Position numbers and translations under genes: made by a program | Shown: piece by piece, positions 27,651-35,931 of the stretch | Position numbering within the stretch: the stretch's first letter is position 1 | Layout: each line of letters starts with the position of its first letter | Notes under the pieces: generated by a model | What the model saw: only the letters and a program-made list of their open reading frames with translations | Databases searched by the model: none | What the model was told of the DNA's origin: nothing | Source: Rhodobacter capsulatus | GTDB lineage: Bacteria > Pseudomonadota > Alphaproteobacteria > Rhodobacterales > Rhodobacteraceae | Assembly: GCF_005144475.1 (NCBI RefSeq) | Contig: NZ_SWJZ01000097.1 | Span: forward strand, 1-35,931 | DNA: 35,931 nt | Direction: 5' to 3'

Positions 27651-28283
27651 ATGCCAGCATTCACACCTGAACGGGTGCTCGTTCTGGGCATCGGCAACGT
27701 GCTTTGGGCCGACGAGGGCTTCGGCGTGCGCTGCGTCGAGCGGATGGCCGAAACCCATGCGCTGCCGGCCAATGTCCGGCTGCTCGATGGCGGCACGCAG
27801 GGGCTTTATCTGCTGCCGTTTCTGGAAGAGGCCGAGGCGCTGATCGTCTTTGACGCGGTCGATTTCGGTTTCACCCCCGGCACGCTGGTCACCATGCGCG
27901 ACGACGACGTGCCCGCCTTCATGGGCGCGAAAAAGATGAGCCTGCATCAGACCGGCTTTCAGGACGTGATCGCGACGGCGCAGCTGATGGGCTATTGCCC
28001 GCGCCACATGACGCTGATCGGCTGCCAGCCGGTCGAGCTGGAGGATTACGGCGGCTCTCTGCGCCCCGCCGTGGCCGAGCAGATCGATTTCGCCATCGCC
28101 GAGGCCCTGCGCGAATTGCGCGCCTGGGGGATCGAGGTGACGACGGGCGCGACGATCAGCAACGATCTGCTCGATCCCTCGCTCGCCCGTGACGTCTATG
28201 AACGCGGCCGTCCCACCGAGGACGAGGCCTGCCGGATCGGCGATCACCGCTTCTTCCCCTCGGCCGCCAAGGTCCGCGCCTGA
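27651..28283 (+). CDS. hupD: Hydrogenase maturation protease HupD
   Basis: HupD is the endopeptidase (family M52) that removes the HupL C-terminal tail after nickel insertion. The 210-residue product has [18 protein letters not shown] with E22, VFDAVDFG with D68/D71, and H99 in [11 protein letters not shown], the three nickel-contact regions known from E. coli HybD. All are intact, unlike the HoxW-like protease upstream. ATG 27651 follows GGGAGGG by 3 nt. A frame open from 27606 adds 15 residues without homology. It overlaps hupF by one base (TGATG). Confidence 0.95.
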   Translation: MPAFTPERVLVLGIGNVLWADEGFGVRCVERMAETHALPANVRLLDGGTQGLYLLPFLEEAEALIVFDAVDFGFTPGTLVTMRDDDVPAFMGAKKMSLHQTGFQDVIATAQLMGYCPRHMTLIGCQPVELEDYGGSLRPAVAEQIDFAIAEALRELRAWGIEVTTGATISNDLLDPSLARDVYERGRPTEDEACRIGDHRFFPSAAKVRA

Positions 28284-28603
28284 TGTGCGTCGGCATTCCC
28301 GTGCAATTGCTGGCGGTCGATGGCATCCGTGGCGACGTGATCGAGGACGGCCGTCCGGGGCTGGTCGATCTGTCGCTGACGCCCGAGGCGCGGCCCGGCG
28401 ACTGGGTTCTGGCCTTTCTGGGCGCCGCCCGCGAAGTGCTGACGCCCGACCAGGCCGCGCAGATCACCGCCGCGCTTTCCGGGCTGCGCTCGCTGATGGC
28501 GGGCGGCAGTCTCGGCGATGCCTTCGCCGATCTTGAAGCCCGCGGCCCGCAGCTTCCCCCCCATCTTCAAGCCGCGCTTGACGCCGGCAAGACCCGCGCC
28601 TGA
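28283..28603 (+). CDS. hupF: HupF, HypC-like maturation chaperone
   Basis: This 106-residue HypC/HupF family protein starts [10 protein letters not shown]2 is exposed after Met removal and is the residue that contacts the active-site iron in the family. Family members hold the HupL precursor or carry the Fe(CN)2CO unit. HupF is the paralogue dedicated to the uptake enzyme and is thought to protect HupL under oxygen. A second family member, hypC, is at 34403. It is longer than HypC, with an Ala/Leu-rich C-terminal helix region. It is coupled to hupD and precedes hupG by 7 nt. Confidence 0.93.
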   Translation: MCVGIPVQLLAVDGIRGDVIEDGRPGLVDLSLTPEARPGDWVLAFLGAAREVLTPDQAAQITAALSGLRSLMAGGSLGDAFADLEARGPQLPPHLQAALDAGKTRA

Positions 28604-28610
28604 GGTATCC

Positions 28611-29027
28611 ATGCACGACTTCCCCATGCCCGACACCGCGCCGCCCTCGGGCAAGACCCATCCGCTGGTGGCCCGGCTGACCACCGATTTCGGCTGGCCG
28701 CGGCTGGAAAACGCGCATGACCTGCGCGAATTCACCACCCGGCCGGGGGCGCATTGCCTCTTCGTGCCGGGCGACGGCGCGCGCAATCTGGAAACCCCCG
28801 ATGCGGCGGTGATCCTGCCCGAACTGCGCCAGGCCTTCCAGAACGCCTTTGATTGCGCGGTCGTCGGCGACGGCATCGAGACCGAGCTGCGCGAGACGAC
28901 GCGGGTTCTGAAAACCCCCTCGTTCCTGTTCTTCCGCGACGGCGACTTTCTGGGCGGCATCGAGAAGATCCGCGACTGGGACGATTACATCGCCCGCACG
29001 TCCCACATCCTTGCCGCGAAAGGCTGA
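28611..29027 (+). CDS. hupG: HupG, HyaE-family accessory protein
   Basis: The 138-residue product belongs to the HyaE/HupG family, thioredoxin-fold proteins without a CxxC motif that bind the Tat-signal-bearing small subunit as chaperones. Visible signs are LTTDFGWPRL near the start and the TPSFLFFRDGDFLGGIEKIRDW strand-loop in the C-terminal half, with no Cys pair. ATG 28611 is preceded by GAGG. A longer frame from 28518 runs inside hupF and was rejected. It precedes hupH by 3 nt. Confidence 0.9.
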   Translation: MHDFPMPDTAPPSGKTHPLVARLTTDFGWPRLENAHDLREFTTRPGAHCLFVPGDGARNLETPDAAVILPELRQAFQNAFDCAVVGDGIETELRETTRVLKTPSFLFFRDGDFLGGIEKIRDWDDYIARTSHILAAKG

Positions 29028-29030
29028 GCC

Positions 29031-29858
29031 ATGGTTTCGAATTTCCACCTGCCCCCCGTCGGCTTCGGTCCCGGTTCGCAAAGCGATGAAGACGAGGAGC
29101 TGGGCTACATGCAGCTTCCCTCCGGCATGCGGACCTATGCGGCGCATCTGCCCGAGGTCGAGGATACCTCGGCCGTCGCCCCGGCGCTGAAGCTGCTCTC
29201 CGACATCGCCGCGGCGGCCGAGGCCTGCGCTTTGGGCGGCATGGCCAGCTTTGACCTTGCGGGGCTGGATGCGCAAAACCGCGCGCTGATTGCGGAAACC
29301 ATGGGGCAGGGCGAGGTCGCGATGAAGATCCGCGGCATCCCGGCCCTGATGGTGCAGGAATCGGTCTTTGCCGGGGTCTGGTCGGTGGCGGGCGCGGGCG
29401 TCGACCGGATCGAGGTGGGCGCGGTGCCCGCCGCGGCGCTGTCGCGCGCGTTCGAGCCCTTCCGCAAGGGTCAGACCGCGCTGCCGCCGCTTGCGGACGG
29501 GGTGGTGAACGCCCCGGCGCTGATCGCGGAACTTTTCGACAAATCCGCGGCTTATGTCGGCGGCGCGGCCGATGTGATCAACCTGACGCTGCTGCCGCAT
29601 ACGGAAGAAGACCTGACGCTGCTCGACACCATGCTGGGCGAGGGCGCGGTGACGATCCTGTCGCGCGGCTATGGCAACTGCCGGATCACCGCGACGGCGA
29701 CGCCGCATGTCTGGCGCGTGCAGTTCTACAATTCGACCGATGCGCTGATCCTGGACACGATCGAGGTGACGGTGATGCCCGAAGTGGCGCTCGCCGCGCG
29801 CGAAGACCTGGAAGATTCGGCGGGCCGCATCCGCGAAGTGCTGGAGGCCATTCGTTGA
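29031..29858 (+). CDS. hupH: HupH, HyaF-family accessory protein
   Basis: This 275-residue protein of the HyaF/HupH family helps make the FeS-containing small subunit ready for assembly. It shows the family features PPVGFGPGSQ near the start, IPALMVQESVFAGVW in the middle, and the closing domain with GYGNCRITATATPHVWRVQFYNS. No membrane segments or signal peptide are seen. The stop overlaps the likely hupJ TTG start (TTGA). Its exact biochemical activity is not known. Confidence 0.92.
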   Translation: MVSNFHLPPVGFGPGSQSDEDEELGYMQLPSGMRTYAAHLPEVEDTSAVAPALKLLSDIAAAAEACALGGMASFDLAGLDAQNRALIAETMGQGEVAMKIRGIPALMVQESVFAGVWSVAGAGVDRIEVGAVPAAALSRAFEPFRKGQTALPPLADGVVNAPALIAELFDKSAAYVGGAADVINLTLLPHTEEDLTLLDTMLGEGAVTILSRGYGNCRITATATPHVWRVQFYNSTDALILDTIEVTVMPEVALAAREDLEDSAGRIREVLEAIR

Positions 29859-30703
29859 GCGGGCCGTTGAGCGGGGCAAATGCCCCCCGCGCCGGGTTCG
29901 AGGGCTCTTACCTTGGCGCCAATGACCGGATTTCCGATCTGGCGATCATGGAATGCAAGATCTGCTGGACGCCCTACGACCCCGCCTCGGGCGACGAGTT
30001 CCGGCAGGTTCTGCCCGGCACGCCCTTCACCAAACTGCCCGAGGACTGGCATTGCCCGACCTGCGATGCGCCGAAAGCGCAGTTCATCGTGCAGACCGAT
30101 CCCGGCGCCCCCGCGCTTTTGGAACAGAACCGCGTCGATGCGCAGGTGGTCGCGCTGGTCGCCGATTTCCGCGAGATCTGGCATGCGAAAATGCGCGACG
30201 TGCCCCTGGTGAACAAGGCCCTGTCGATCGAGGCGGTGGGCTTTCGCAGCCATGCGGGCCGCGGCCTTGGCGTGCTTGTCAGCCCGTGGTTCATGAACCT
30301 GATCCTGCTGCCCGCCGAGGGCGAGGATTGGTCGGGCCTGATCCCCGGCGCCAAGGAGGACGTGCATTTCCCCTCGGGCACCTATGAATTCATCCACAAC
30401 CGGCGCGAAATGGTGGGCGGCTACAAGGCCTGCTCGCTTTGCTCGACGATGGGCGATTTCCAGACCCAGATGCAGGCGGTCGATCTGGCGCGCGCGGTGA
30501 TGATCGAGCTGTTCAAGGCGGAAAACCGCGCCGAAACCGACCGGGCGGCGGAAATCCGCGCCACCCGCGCGGCGGATCTGGCGGCGGTCGAGGCCGCCGA
30601 AGCCGAGGCCGCCGCCGCCGAGGCGCGGGTCGAAGCCCTGGCGCAGCCGACGCGGCGGCGGCTGATCTCGGCCGGGCTGGCCGGCGAGGGCGAGGCGGAA
30701 TGA
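29855..30703 (+). CDS. hupJ: HupJ, rubredoxin fused to HybE-like chaperone
   Basis: This 282-residue product is a fusion. Residues 33-80 are a rubredoxin with C34, C37, C67 and C70 (ECKICWTPYDP and CPTCDAP). Residues about 90-235 are a HybE-type hydrogenase assembly domain with ACSLCSTMGDFQTQMQAVDLA. The last 45 residues are an Ala/Glu-rich, probably helical tail. In other bacteria the two parts are separate genes (hoxR/hupI and hoxT/hupJ). Rubredoxins of this type are linked to FeS-cluster assembly when oxygen is present. The start is unsure: TTG 29855 (overlapping the hupH stop) or TTG 29867. ATG 29948 would remove the conserved FEGSYLG leader. Confidence 0.9.
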   Translation: MSGPLSGANAPRAGFEGSYLGANDRISDLAIMECKICWTPYDPASGDEFRQVLPGTPFTKLPEDWHCPTCDAPKAQFIVQTDPGAPALLEQNRVDAQVVALVADFREIWHAKMRDVPLVNKALSIEAVGFRSHAGRGLGVLVSPWFMNLILLPAEGEDWSGLIPGAKEDVHFPSGTYEFIHNRREMVGGYKACSLCSTMGDFQTQMQAVDLARAVMIELFKAENRAETDRAAEIRATRAADLAAVEAAEAEAAAAEARVEALAQPTRRRLISAGLAGEGEAE

Positions 30704-31584
30704 CGGCGGCGCTGGGCATCGTGCTGCGTCCCGCGGGGCCGCGGCTTGAGGTGACGTTGAGCGCGCCCGATCCGCTGCCGGTCGCCGCGCTGATGCTGGG
30801 CAAGCCCCCCGAGCAGGTGGCGGCGCTGCTGCCGCGGCTCTTCAATCTCTGCGGCGCGGCGCAGGGCCATGCGGCGCGGCTGGCGCTGGGCCTTGCGGCG
30901 GACGAAACGCCGTCGCGGCGCGAGATCCTGCGCGATCATCTGGCCAAGCTCTGCCTGATCTGGCCGAAGCTGCTGGATCTGCCGCCGCAGCCCCTGCCCG
31001 ACGCCTGGGCCGAGGGGGGCGAGGCGCTGCAACACTGGCTTTGGGGCGGCGCGAAACCCGGTGATCTGTGGTCCTTCCTGACCTCGGGGCAGGGGGTGGC
31101 GCCGCTTCTGGCAACGCTGGGCCACGCTTTCGCGCCGGGCGAGGCGGTGGCGGTTCTGCCCCCGCTGACCGATCCCATGGCCTTGACGGCACAGGAAAAT
31201 TCCCCCGCCGGGCGGGTGGCCGGTGATCCGCTGATGCACCAGGCCGAGGCGCGGTTCGGCCGTGGCCCGCTTTGGCGCGCGCTGGGCCGGGTCGTCGATC
31301 TGCACGCTCTGGCGCGCGCGCCGCTGGCTGCCGAAACGCCGCGGCCGGGGCTGGCGCTGGTGGCGGCGGCGCGCGGCACCTATGCGCTTTCGGCCCGGGC
31401 CGAGGCGGGGATGGTCACGGCGCTTTCGCGCGTCACCCCCACCGATCACCTGCTGGCCCCGGGCGGGGCGCTGGCGCTGTCGCTGGCCAGCTTGCCCGCG
31501 GCGAAAGCCGGTCTGGCGGCTTTGGTCATCGACATTCTCGACCCCTGTGTGGCAGTCTCGCTGCAGGAGCTGGCGCATGCATGA
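30700..31584 (+). CDS. hupK: HupK, degenerate large-subunit-like maturation protein
   Basis: The 294-residue HupK helps mature HupL. It looks like a stripped-down large subunit: the first metal motif is reduced to LCGAAQGHA (one Cys), and the C-terminal one to DPCVAVSL (one Cys). [26 protein letters not shown] recalls the middle of HupL. It may hold the iron centre during assembly (inference). ATG 30700 overlaps the hupJ stop (ATGA). A frame reaching back to 30439 lies inside hupJ and was rejected. It overlaps hypA by 8 bp. Confidence 0.9.
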   Translation: MTAALGIVLRPAGPRLEVTLSAPDPLPVAALMLGKPPEQVAALLPRLFNLCGAAQGHAARLALGLAADETPSRREILRDHLAKLCLIWPKLLDLPPQPLPDAWAEGGEALQHWLWGGAKPGDLWSFLTSGQGVAPLLATLGHAFAPGEAVAVLPPLTDPMALTAQENSPAGRVAGDPLMHQAEARFGRGPLWRALGRVVDLHALARAPLAAETPRPGLALVAAARGTYALSARAEAGMVTALSRVTPTDHLLAPGGALALSLASLPAAKAGLAALVIDILDPCVAVSLQELAHA

Positions 31585-31918
31585 AATGTCGATCGTCGAG
31601 GGGATTCGCACGGCGATCGAGGAATCCGCCCGCGCCAACGGGTTTTCAAGGGTGACGCGGGTGCGGCTCGAGATCGGGCGGCTGGCGGGGGTGGAGCGCG
31701 CGGCGCTGGACTTCGCCTTCGACGTGGTCTTGCGCGGATCTTTGGCCGAAGGGGCAGAAGTGCAGATTCTCGACATTCCGGGGCAGGCCGCGTGCTTTGA
31801 CTGCGGAAAAACTGTCGAAATCGACCATCGGCTGGATATCTGCCCGGAGTGCGGCGGCACGCGGCTTCTGGTGCAGGGCGGCGACGAGATGCGGATCAAG
31901 GATTTGGAGGTGCTCTGA
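31577..31918 (+). CDS. hypA: Nickel chaperone HypA
   Basis: HypA delivers nickel with HypB to the HupL precursor. The 113-residue product starts MHEMSIVEG with H2 and E3 for Ni binding, and has a zinc site with C73, C76, C89 and C92 (CFDCGK and CPECGG). AGGAG at 31565-31569 lies 7 nt upstream, inside the end of hupK. The stop overlaps the hypB start by one base (TGATG). Confidence 0.96.
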   Translation: MHEMSIVEGIRTAIEESARANGFSRVTRVRLEIGRLAGVERAALDFAFDVVLRGSLAEGAEVQILDIPGQAACFDCGKTVEIDHRLDICPECGGTRLLVQGGDEMRIKDLEVL

Positions 31919-32925
31919 TGTGCACGGTATGCGGCTGTGGCGGTCACAGCGTCGAAGATCAGTTCAAGGCGCATCTGAAAAGCCAGGGCAAGGATGGCGC
32001 GCACAAGCCCGCCCCCTTTGCCGTGCTGGCCGAGACGACGGGCAGCCACAGCCATGCGCACAGCCACTGGCACACCCACGCCGACGGCACGAGCCATGCC
32101 CATCCGCATGCGCACAGCCACAGCCATGACACCGCGCATGGCGCCGAGGCCGACAGCGATCACCCGCATGCCCATGGGCATGATCACGGCCATTCCCACG
32201 GCACCTGTGCCCATGACATCCATCTGGGGCACGGCCCGGCCGGGACCGAAGTGCCCGGCATGAGCCAGGCGCGGCTGATCGAGATCGAGACCGACATCTT
32301 GTCGAAAAACAACCAATATGCGGCGCGCAACCGCGCCGGGCTGGCGCAAAAGAGCATTTTTGCAACCAACCTTGTCTCCTCCCCCGGCTCGGGCAAGACC
32401 ACGCTGCTGGTGCGGACGATCGAGATGCTGGGCGCGCAGCCGCTGGCGGTGATCGAGGGCGATCAGCAGACGACGAATGATGCCGACCGCATCCGCGCCA
32501 CCGGGGCGGCGGCGATTCAGGTCAATACCGGCAAGGGCTGCCATCTGGACGGGGCGATGGTCGAACAGGCGCTGGCGCATCTGCCGCTGCCCGAAGGCGC
32601 GCTTCTGTTCATCGAAAACGTCGGCAATCTGGTCTGCCCGGCCGCCTTCGATCTGGGCGAGGATGCCAAGGTGGCGATCCTCTCCGTCACCGAGGGCGAG
32701 GACAAACCCCTGAAATACCCCGACATGTTTGCCGCGGCGGGGCTTGCGATCCTCAACAAGGTCGATCTGGCGCCCCATTGCGATGTCGATCTTGATCTTT
32801 ACGAGGCGAATATCCGCCGGGTCAATCCGACGATCGCGGTCCTGCGCGTCTCGGCCCGCACCGGCGAAGGCATGGCGGCCTGGATCGACTGGCTCCGCGC
32901 GGGTCTGGCGCGGAAAGCGCGCTGA
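31918..32925 (+). CDS. hypB: Nickel-binding GTPase HypB
   Basis: HypB couples GTP hydrolysis to nickel insertion. The 335-residue product starts with the high-affinity motif MCTVCGCGG (C2, C5, C7). A His-rich stretch with 23 His follows between residues 44 and 105, likely a nickel store. The GTPase domain has P-loop SSPGSGKTT (K160), a D/E-containing [17 protein letters not shown] with the metal-site Cys, and NKVDL. It overlaps hypA and hupR by one base at each end (TGATG). Confidence 0.96.
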   Translation: MCTVCGCGGHSVEDQFKAHLKSQGKDGAHKPAPFAVLAETTGSHSHAHSHWHTHADGTSHAHPHAHSHSHDTAHGAEADSDHPHAHGHDHGHSHGTCAHDIHLGHGPAGTEVPGMSQARLIEIETDILSKNNQYAARNRAGLAQKSIFATNLVSSPGSGKTTLLVRTIEMLGAQPLAVIEGDQQTTNDADRIRATGAAAIQVNTGKGCHLDGAMVEQALAHLPLPEGALLFIENVGNLVCPAAFDLGEDAKVAILSVTEGEDKPLKYPDMFAAAGLAILNKVDLAPHCDVDLDLYEANIRRVNPTIAVLRVSARTGEGMAAWIDWLRAGLARKAR

Positions 32926-34403
32926 TGGCTGCCTCGGCCCCCGCGATCCTTCTGGTCGATGACGAGCCGCATTCGCTGGCGGCGATGAAGCTGGCGCTGG
33001 AAGACGATTTCGACGTCCTGACCGCCCAGGGCGCCGAGGCGGCGATTGCGGTTCTGGAAGAGGAATGGGTGCAGGTCATCATCTGCGACCAGCGCATGCC
33101 CGGCCGCACCGGCGTCGATTTCCTGACCGAGGTGCGCGAGCGCTGGCCGGAAACCGTCCGCATCATCATCACCGGCTATACCGACAGCGCCTCGATGATG
33201 GCGGCGATCAACGATGCGGGCATCCATCAGTTCCTGACCAAGCCCTGGCATCCCGAGCAGCTTTTGTCCTCGGCGCGCAATGCGGCGCGGATGTTCACCC
33301 TGGCGCGGGAAAACGAGCGGCTCTCGCTGGAGATGCGGCTTCTGAATTCCACCTCGGAAAGCCGGGTCGAAAAGCGGCGTCGCGCGTTGCGCGAGGGGAT
33401 GGGGTTTGAAACCATCCTGCGCACGCCGAATTCCGCGATGACCGGGGCGATCGCGCTGGCGCGGCAGTTTGCCAGTTTCGACGTGCCGGTGCTGCTGCGC
33501 GGCGAACCCGGCTCTGGCCGGGCGCAGCTGGCGCGGGCGATGCATTACGTGTCGCTGCGTTCGGACAAGCCGTTTTACGAGATCAACCTGGCCGGTCTGC
33601 CCGAGGATCTGGCAATGATCGAGCTGTTCGGCGCGCGTCGCGGCGTGCTGCCGGGCGGGGTGGCGAAGATCGGTCTGGCGCAAAAGGCCGACCGCGGCAC
33701 GCTGTTTGTCGCCGGGGTCGAGGCGGCCAGCCCGACCTTGCAGCTGGCGCTGTTGCGGATGCTGGCCGATGGCGCGATCACGCCTTTGGGCGGGCAGGAG
33801 ACGGCCTCGACCAACCTGCGGCTGATCACCGGCGCCGCCGCCGATCTGCGCGCGATGGTGGCCGAGGGGAAATTCCGCTCGGATCTTTACTATGCGCTCT
33901 CGGCGGGGGAAATCGCGCTGCCGCCCTTGCGGGCGCGGCGCGGCGATGTGGCGCTTCTGGCGCAATCGATGCTGGCCGAGGCGGCGGTGCGGCATGGCAA
34001 GCAGGCGCTGGGTTTCGACGCGGCCGCGCTCGAATTTCTGGAAAACTACGACTGGCCCGGCAACCTGCGGGAATTGCACAATGAAGTCACGCGGATGCTG
34101 ATTTTCGCGCAGGACAATGTGCTCGGCGCCGAGCTGATTTCGCGCCACATCCTGCAGGCGGCGCCGTCCGAAAGCGGCGCCGACCGATCGGCCGAGGAGG
34201 TGATGACGGCGGAGGGCACGCTGAAGGATCGCATCGAGCTGATTGAGATGCGGATCCTGCGCGAGACGCTGACCCGCAACCGCTGGAACAAGAGCCGGGC
34301 GGCGGCGGAACTGGGGCTGAGCCGAGTCGGCCTGCGCGCGAAGCTTGACCGCTACGGCATCGAGCATCCGGCGGGCCGGGTGCAGGAAGAGGAGGAAGAC
34401 TGA
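32925..34403 (+). CDS. hupR: NtrC-family response regulator HupR
   Basis: HupR activates hupSL in R. capsulatus and, unusually, works in its unphosphorylated form with sigma-70 polymerase (established knowledge). The 492-residue product has a receiver domain with D55 in [10 protein letters not shown] (called D54 in the literature) and T84 and K106 in place. Its AAA+ domain is degenerate: Walker A reads GEPGSGRAQ with Arg for Lys (193-201), and the GAFTGA loop is replaced by GVLPGG. This fits a protein that no longer contacts sigma-54. A Fis-type helix-turn-helix ([19 protein letters not shown]) lies near the C-terminus. It sits between hypB and hypC, overlapping each by one base. Confidence 0.95.
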   Translation: MAASAPAILLVDDEPHSLAAMKLALEDDFDVLTAQGAEAAIAVLEEEWVQVIICDQRMPGRTGVDFLTEVRERWPETVRIIITGYTDSASMMAAINDAGIHQFLTKPWHPEQLLSSARNAARMFTLARENERLSLEMRLLNSTSESRVEKRRRALREGMGFETILRTPNSAMTGAIALARQFASFDVPVLLRGEPGSGRAQLARAMHYVSLRSDKPFYEINLAGLPEDLAMIELFGARRGVLPGGVAKIGLAQKADRGTLFVAGVEAASPTLQLALLRMLADGAITPLGGQETASTNLRLITGAAADLRAMVAEGKFRSDLYYALSAGEIALPPLRARRGDVALLAQSMLAEAAVRHGKQALGFDAAALEFLENYDWPGNLRELHNEVTRMLIFAQDNVLGAELISRHILQAAPSESGADRSAEEVMTAEGTLKDRIELIEMRILRETLTRNRWNKSRAAAELGLSRVGLRAKLDRYGIEHPAGRVQEEEED

Positions 34404-34693
34404 TGTGTCTGGGGATTCCGGGCCAGATCGTGGCGATCACCGACGCCGGTCGGATGATGGCCTTGGCCGATGTGTCGGGGGTGAAGCGCGAAGTGAATGT
34501 CGCCTGCATCGCCGAGGGCCGGCTTGAGGATCTGCTGGGCCATTGGGCGCTGATCCATGTCGGCTTCGCGATGAGCCTCATTGACGAGGCGGAGGCGGCG
34601 CGGACGCTGGAGGCCTTGCGCGATCTGGGCGAGGCGCAGGAAACGCTGGCGCAGATCGCCGAGGGCGCCGCGGCGCTGGAGGGGCGGGGATGA
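34403..34693 (+). CDS. hypC: Hydrogenase maturation chaperone HypC
   Basis: HypC carries the iron with its CN and CO ligands from HypD to the large subunit. The 96-residue product starts [12 protein letters not shown] with essential C2, followed by the small beta-barrel with VSGVKREVNVACI. It has a family length slightly over the usual 75-90. It overlaps hupR (TGATG) and hypD (ATGA). It serves all hydrogenases here, while HupF is the dedicated paralogue. Confidence 0.95.
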   Translation: MCLGIPGQIVAITDAGRMMALADVSGVKREVNVACIAEGRLEDLLGHWALIHVGFAMSLIDEAEAARTLEALRDLGEAQETLAQIAEGAAALEGRG

Positions 34694-35823
34694 AATTTGC
34701 CTCGGAATTCCGCGATCCCACGCTGGCGAAGGGGCTTTTGGCCGAGATCGCGCGGCTGGCCGGGCAGATCGGCGCGACGGTGGAAAAGCCGGTGCACATC
34801 ATGGAGATCTGCGGCGGGCACACGCATTCGATCTTTCGCTACGGGCTCGACAAGCTGATCCATCCCGGCATCGAATTCATTCACGGGCCGGGTTGTCCGG
34901 TCTGCGTGCTGCCGCGTGCGCGGGTCGATGAATGCATCGAGATTGCGCAGCGTCCCGAGGTGATCTTTTGCACCTTCGGCGATGCGATGCGGGTGCCCGG
35001 ATCGAAACTGTCGCTCTTGCAGGCGAAGGCGGCGGGGGCCGATATCCGCATGGTCTATTCGCCGCTCGATGCGCTGGAACTGGCGCGGCGCAACCCCGGG
35101 CGCGAGGTGGTGTTCTTCGGGCTGGGCTTCGAGACGACGACGCCCTCGACCGCTTTGGCGATCCAGCAGGCTTCGCGCGAGGGGCTTTCGAATTTCAGCG
35201 TCTTTTGCAACCACATCACCGTGCCCGAGCCGATCAAGGCGCTGCTCGATGACCCCTACATGCGGCTCGACGGCTTCATCGGGCCGGGGCATGTGTCGAT
35301 GGTGATCGGCATTCATCCCTATGATTTCATTGCGCAAGACTACGGAAAGCCGCTGGTGGTCGCGGGATTTGAACCGACCGATCTGCTGCAATCGGTGCTG
35401 ATGGTGCTGCGCCAGATCGCGCAGGGCCGGGCGGCGATCGAGAACCAATATGCCCGCGTCGTGCCCGAACATGGCAACCGGGTGTCGCTGGCGGCGATCG
35501 CCGATGTCTATGAGCGGCGGCCGTCCTTCGAATGGCGGGGGCTGGGGGAGATCGACGCCTCGGGGCTGCGGATCCGGGCGGCCTATCGCGCCCATGATGC
35601 CGAGGAGAAATTCGGGGTGGGCTATGCGGGCCAGCGCGCCGAGGTGGCGGAGGCCGAGGGCTGTGCCTGTGGCGCGGTGATGACCGGGCGGATGAAACCC
35701 GTCGCCTGCGCGCAATTCGGCAAGGGCTGCACGCCCGAGATGCCGCTGGGGGCGCTGATGGTGAGTTCGGAGGGGGCCTGTGCGGCCTACTGGCAATATG
35801 GCGGGGCGCGGGCGGCGGAATGA
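34690..35823 (+). CDS. hypD: Hydrogenase maturation protein HypD
   Basis: HypD is the [4Fe-4S] protein on which, with HypC, the Fe(CN)2CO unit is built using cyanide from HypE. The 377-residue product has the conserved MEICGGHTH with C41, HGPGCPVC with C69 and C72, GFETTTP, and a C-terminal cluster region with CACGAVMTGRMKPVACAQFGKGC and a last Cys in SSEGACAAYW. It is complete, ending at TGA 35821-35823. hypE is expected next but the sequence breaks down after 28 bases. Confidence 0.96.
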   Translation: MKFASEFRDPTLAKGLLAEIARLAGQIGATVEKPVHIMEICGGHTHSIFRYGLDKLIHPGIEFIHGPGCPVCVLPRARVDECIEIAQRPEVIFCTFGDAMRVPGSKLSLLQAKAAGADIRMVYSPLDALELARRNPGREVVFFGLGFETTTPSTALAIQQASREGLSNFSVFCNHITVPEPIKALLDDPYMRLDGFIGPGHVSMVIGIHPYDFIAQDYGKPLVVAGFEPTDLLQSVLMVLRQIAQGRAAIENQYARVVPEHGNRVSLAAIADVYERRPSFEWRGLGEIDASGLRIRAAYRAHDAEEKFGVGYAGQRAEVAEAEGCACGAVMTGRMKPVACAQFGKGCTPEMPLGALMVSSEGACAAYWQYGGARAAE

Positions 35824-35829
35824 GGGTTT

Positions 35830-35931
<102 letters not shown>

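Overview
This GC-rich window carries the complete uptake-hydrogenase cluster of a purple non-sulfur alphaproteobacterium, very probably Rhodobacter capsulatus or a close relative. The gene order hupT-hupU-hupV-hypF-hupS-hupL-hupC-hupD-hupF-hupG-hupH-hupJ-hupK-hypA-hypB-hupR-hypC-hypD is the order I know from R. capsulatus. The flanking genes (pyrG, secG, purA, a DUF2842 protein) also fit Rhodobacterales. No tRNA, rRNA, CRISPR array or insertion sequence was recognised.

Left part, about 1-9.8 kb: housekeeping genes. pyrG and secG lie on the minus strand and face away from purA and a small membrane protein. A clear bidirectional terminator separates these from a very Ala/Pro/Glu-rich protein of 764 residues. 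Then come thiamine diphosphokinase, an EamA-type transporter that overlaps it tail to tail, and two alpha/beta-hydrolases. The second hydrolase has Trp where the catalytic Ser is expected.

Middle part, 9.8-15.4 kb: two methyl-accepting chemotaxis proteins in tandem on the minus strand, then about 1.05 kb without a recognisable gene. That gap holds T-run hairpins and a pair of palindromic AAAGCTTT octamers.

Right part, 15.4-35.9 kb: everything is on the plus strand and concerns [NiFe]-hydrogenase. It begins with the most unexpected item, a HoxH-like (group 3) large subunit followed by a HoxW-like protease, with no HoxY, HoxU or HoxF partner here. Both carry substitutions at usually conserved positions. 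Next is the H2-sensing module: HupT kinase and the regulatory hydrogenase HupUV, whose large subunit needs no C-terminal processing. HypF follows. The energy-converting enzyme HupSLC has a Tat signal, the six-Cys pattern of oxygen-tolerant group 1d enzymes and a cytochrome b anchor, and it ends at a strong terminator. Maturation genes hupDFGHJK and hypAB follow, then the response regulator hupR, then hypCD, mostly with start/stop overlaps. HupUV senses H2 and controls HupT, HupT controls HupR by phosphorylation, and HupR acts at the hupS promoter. HypABCDF (HypE is missing from the window) and the Hup accessory proteins build and insert the Ni-Fe-CN-CO centre and FeS clusters.

The window ends in 80 consecutive G just after hypD, exactly where hypE is expected. 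This looks like an assembly or sequencing artefact.
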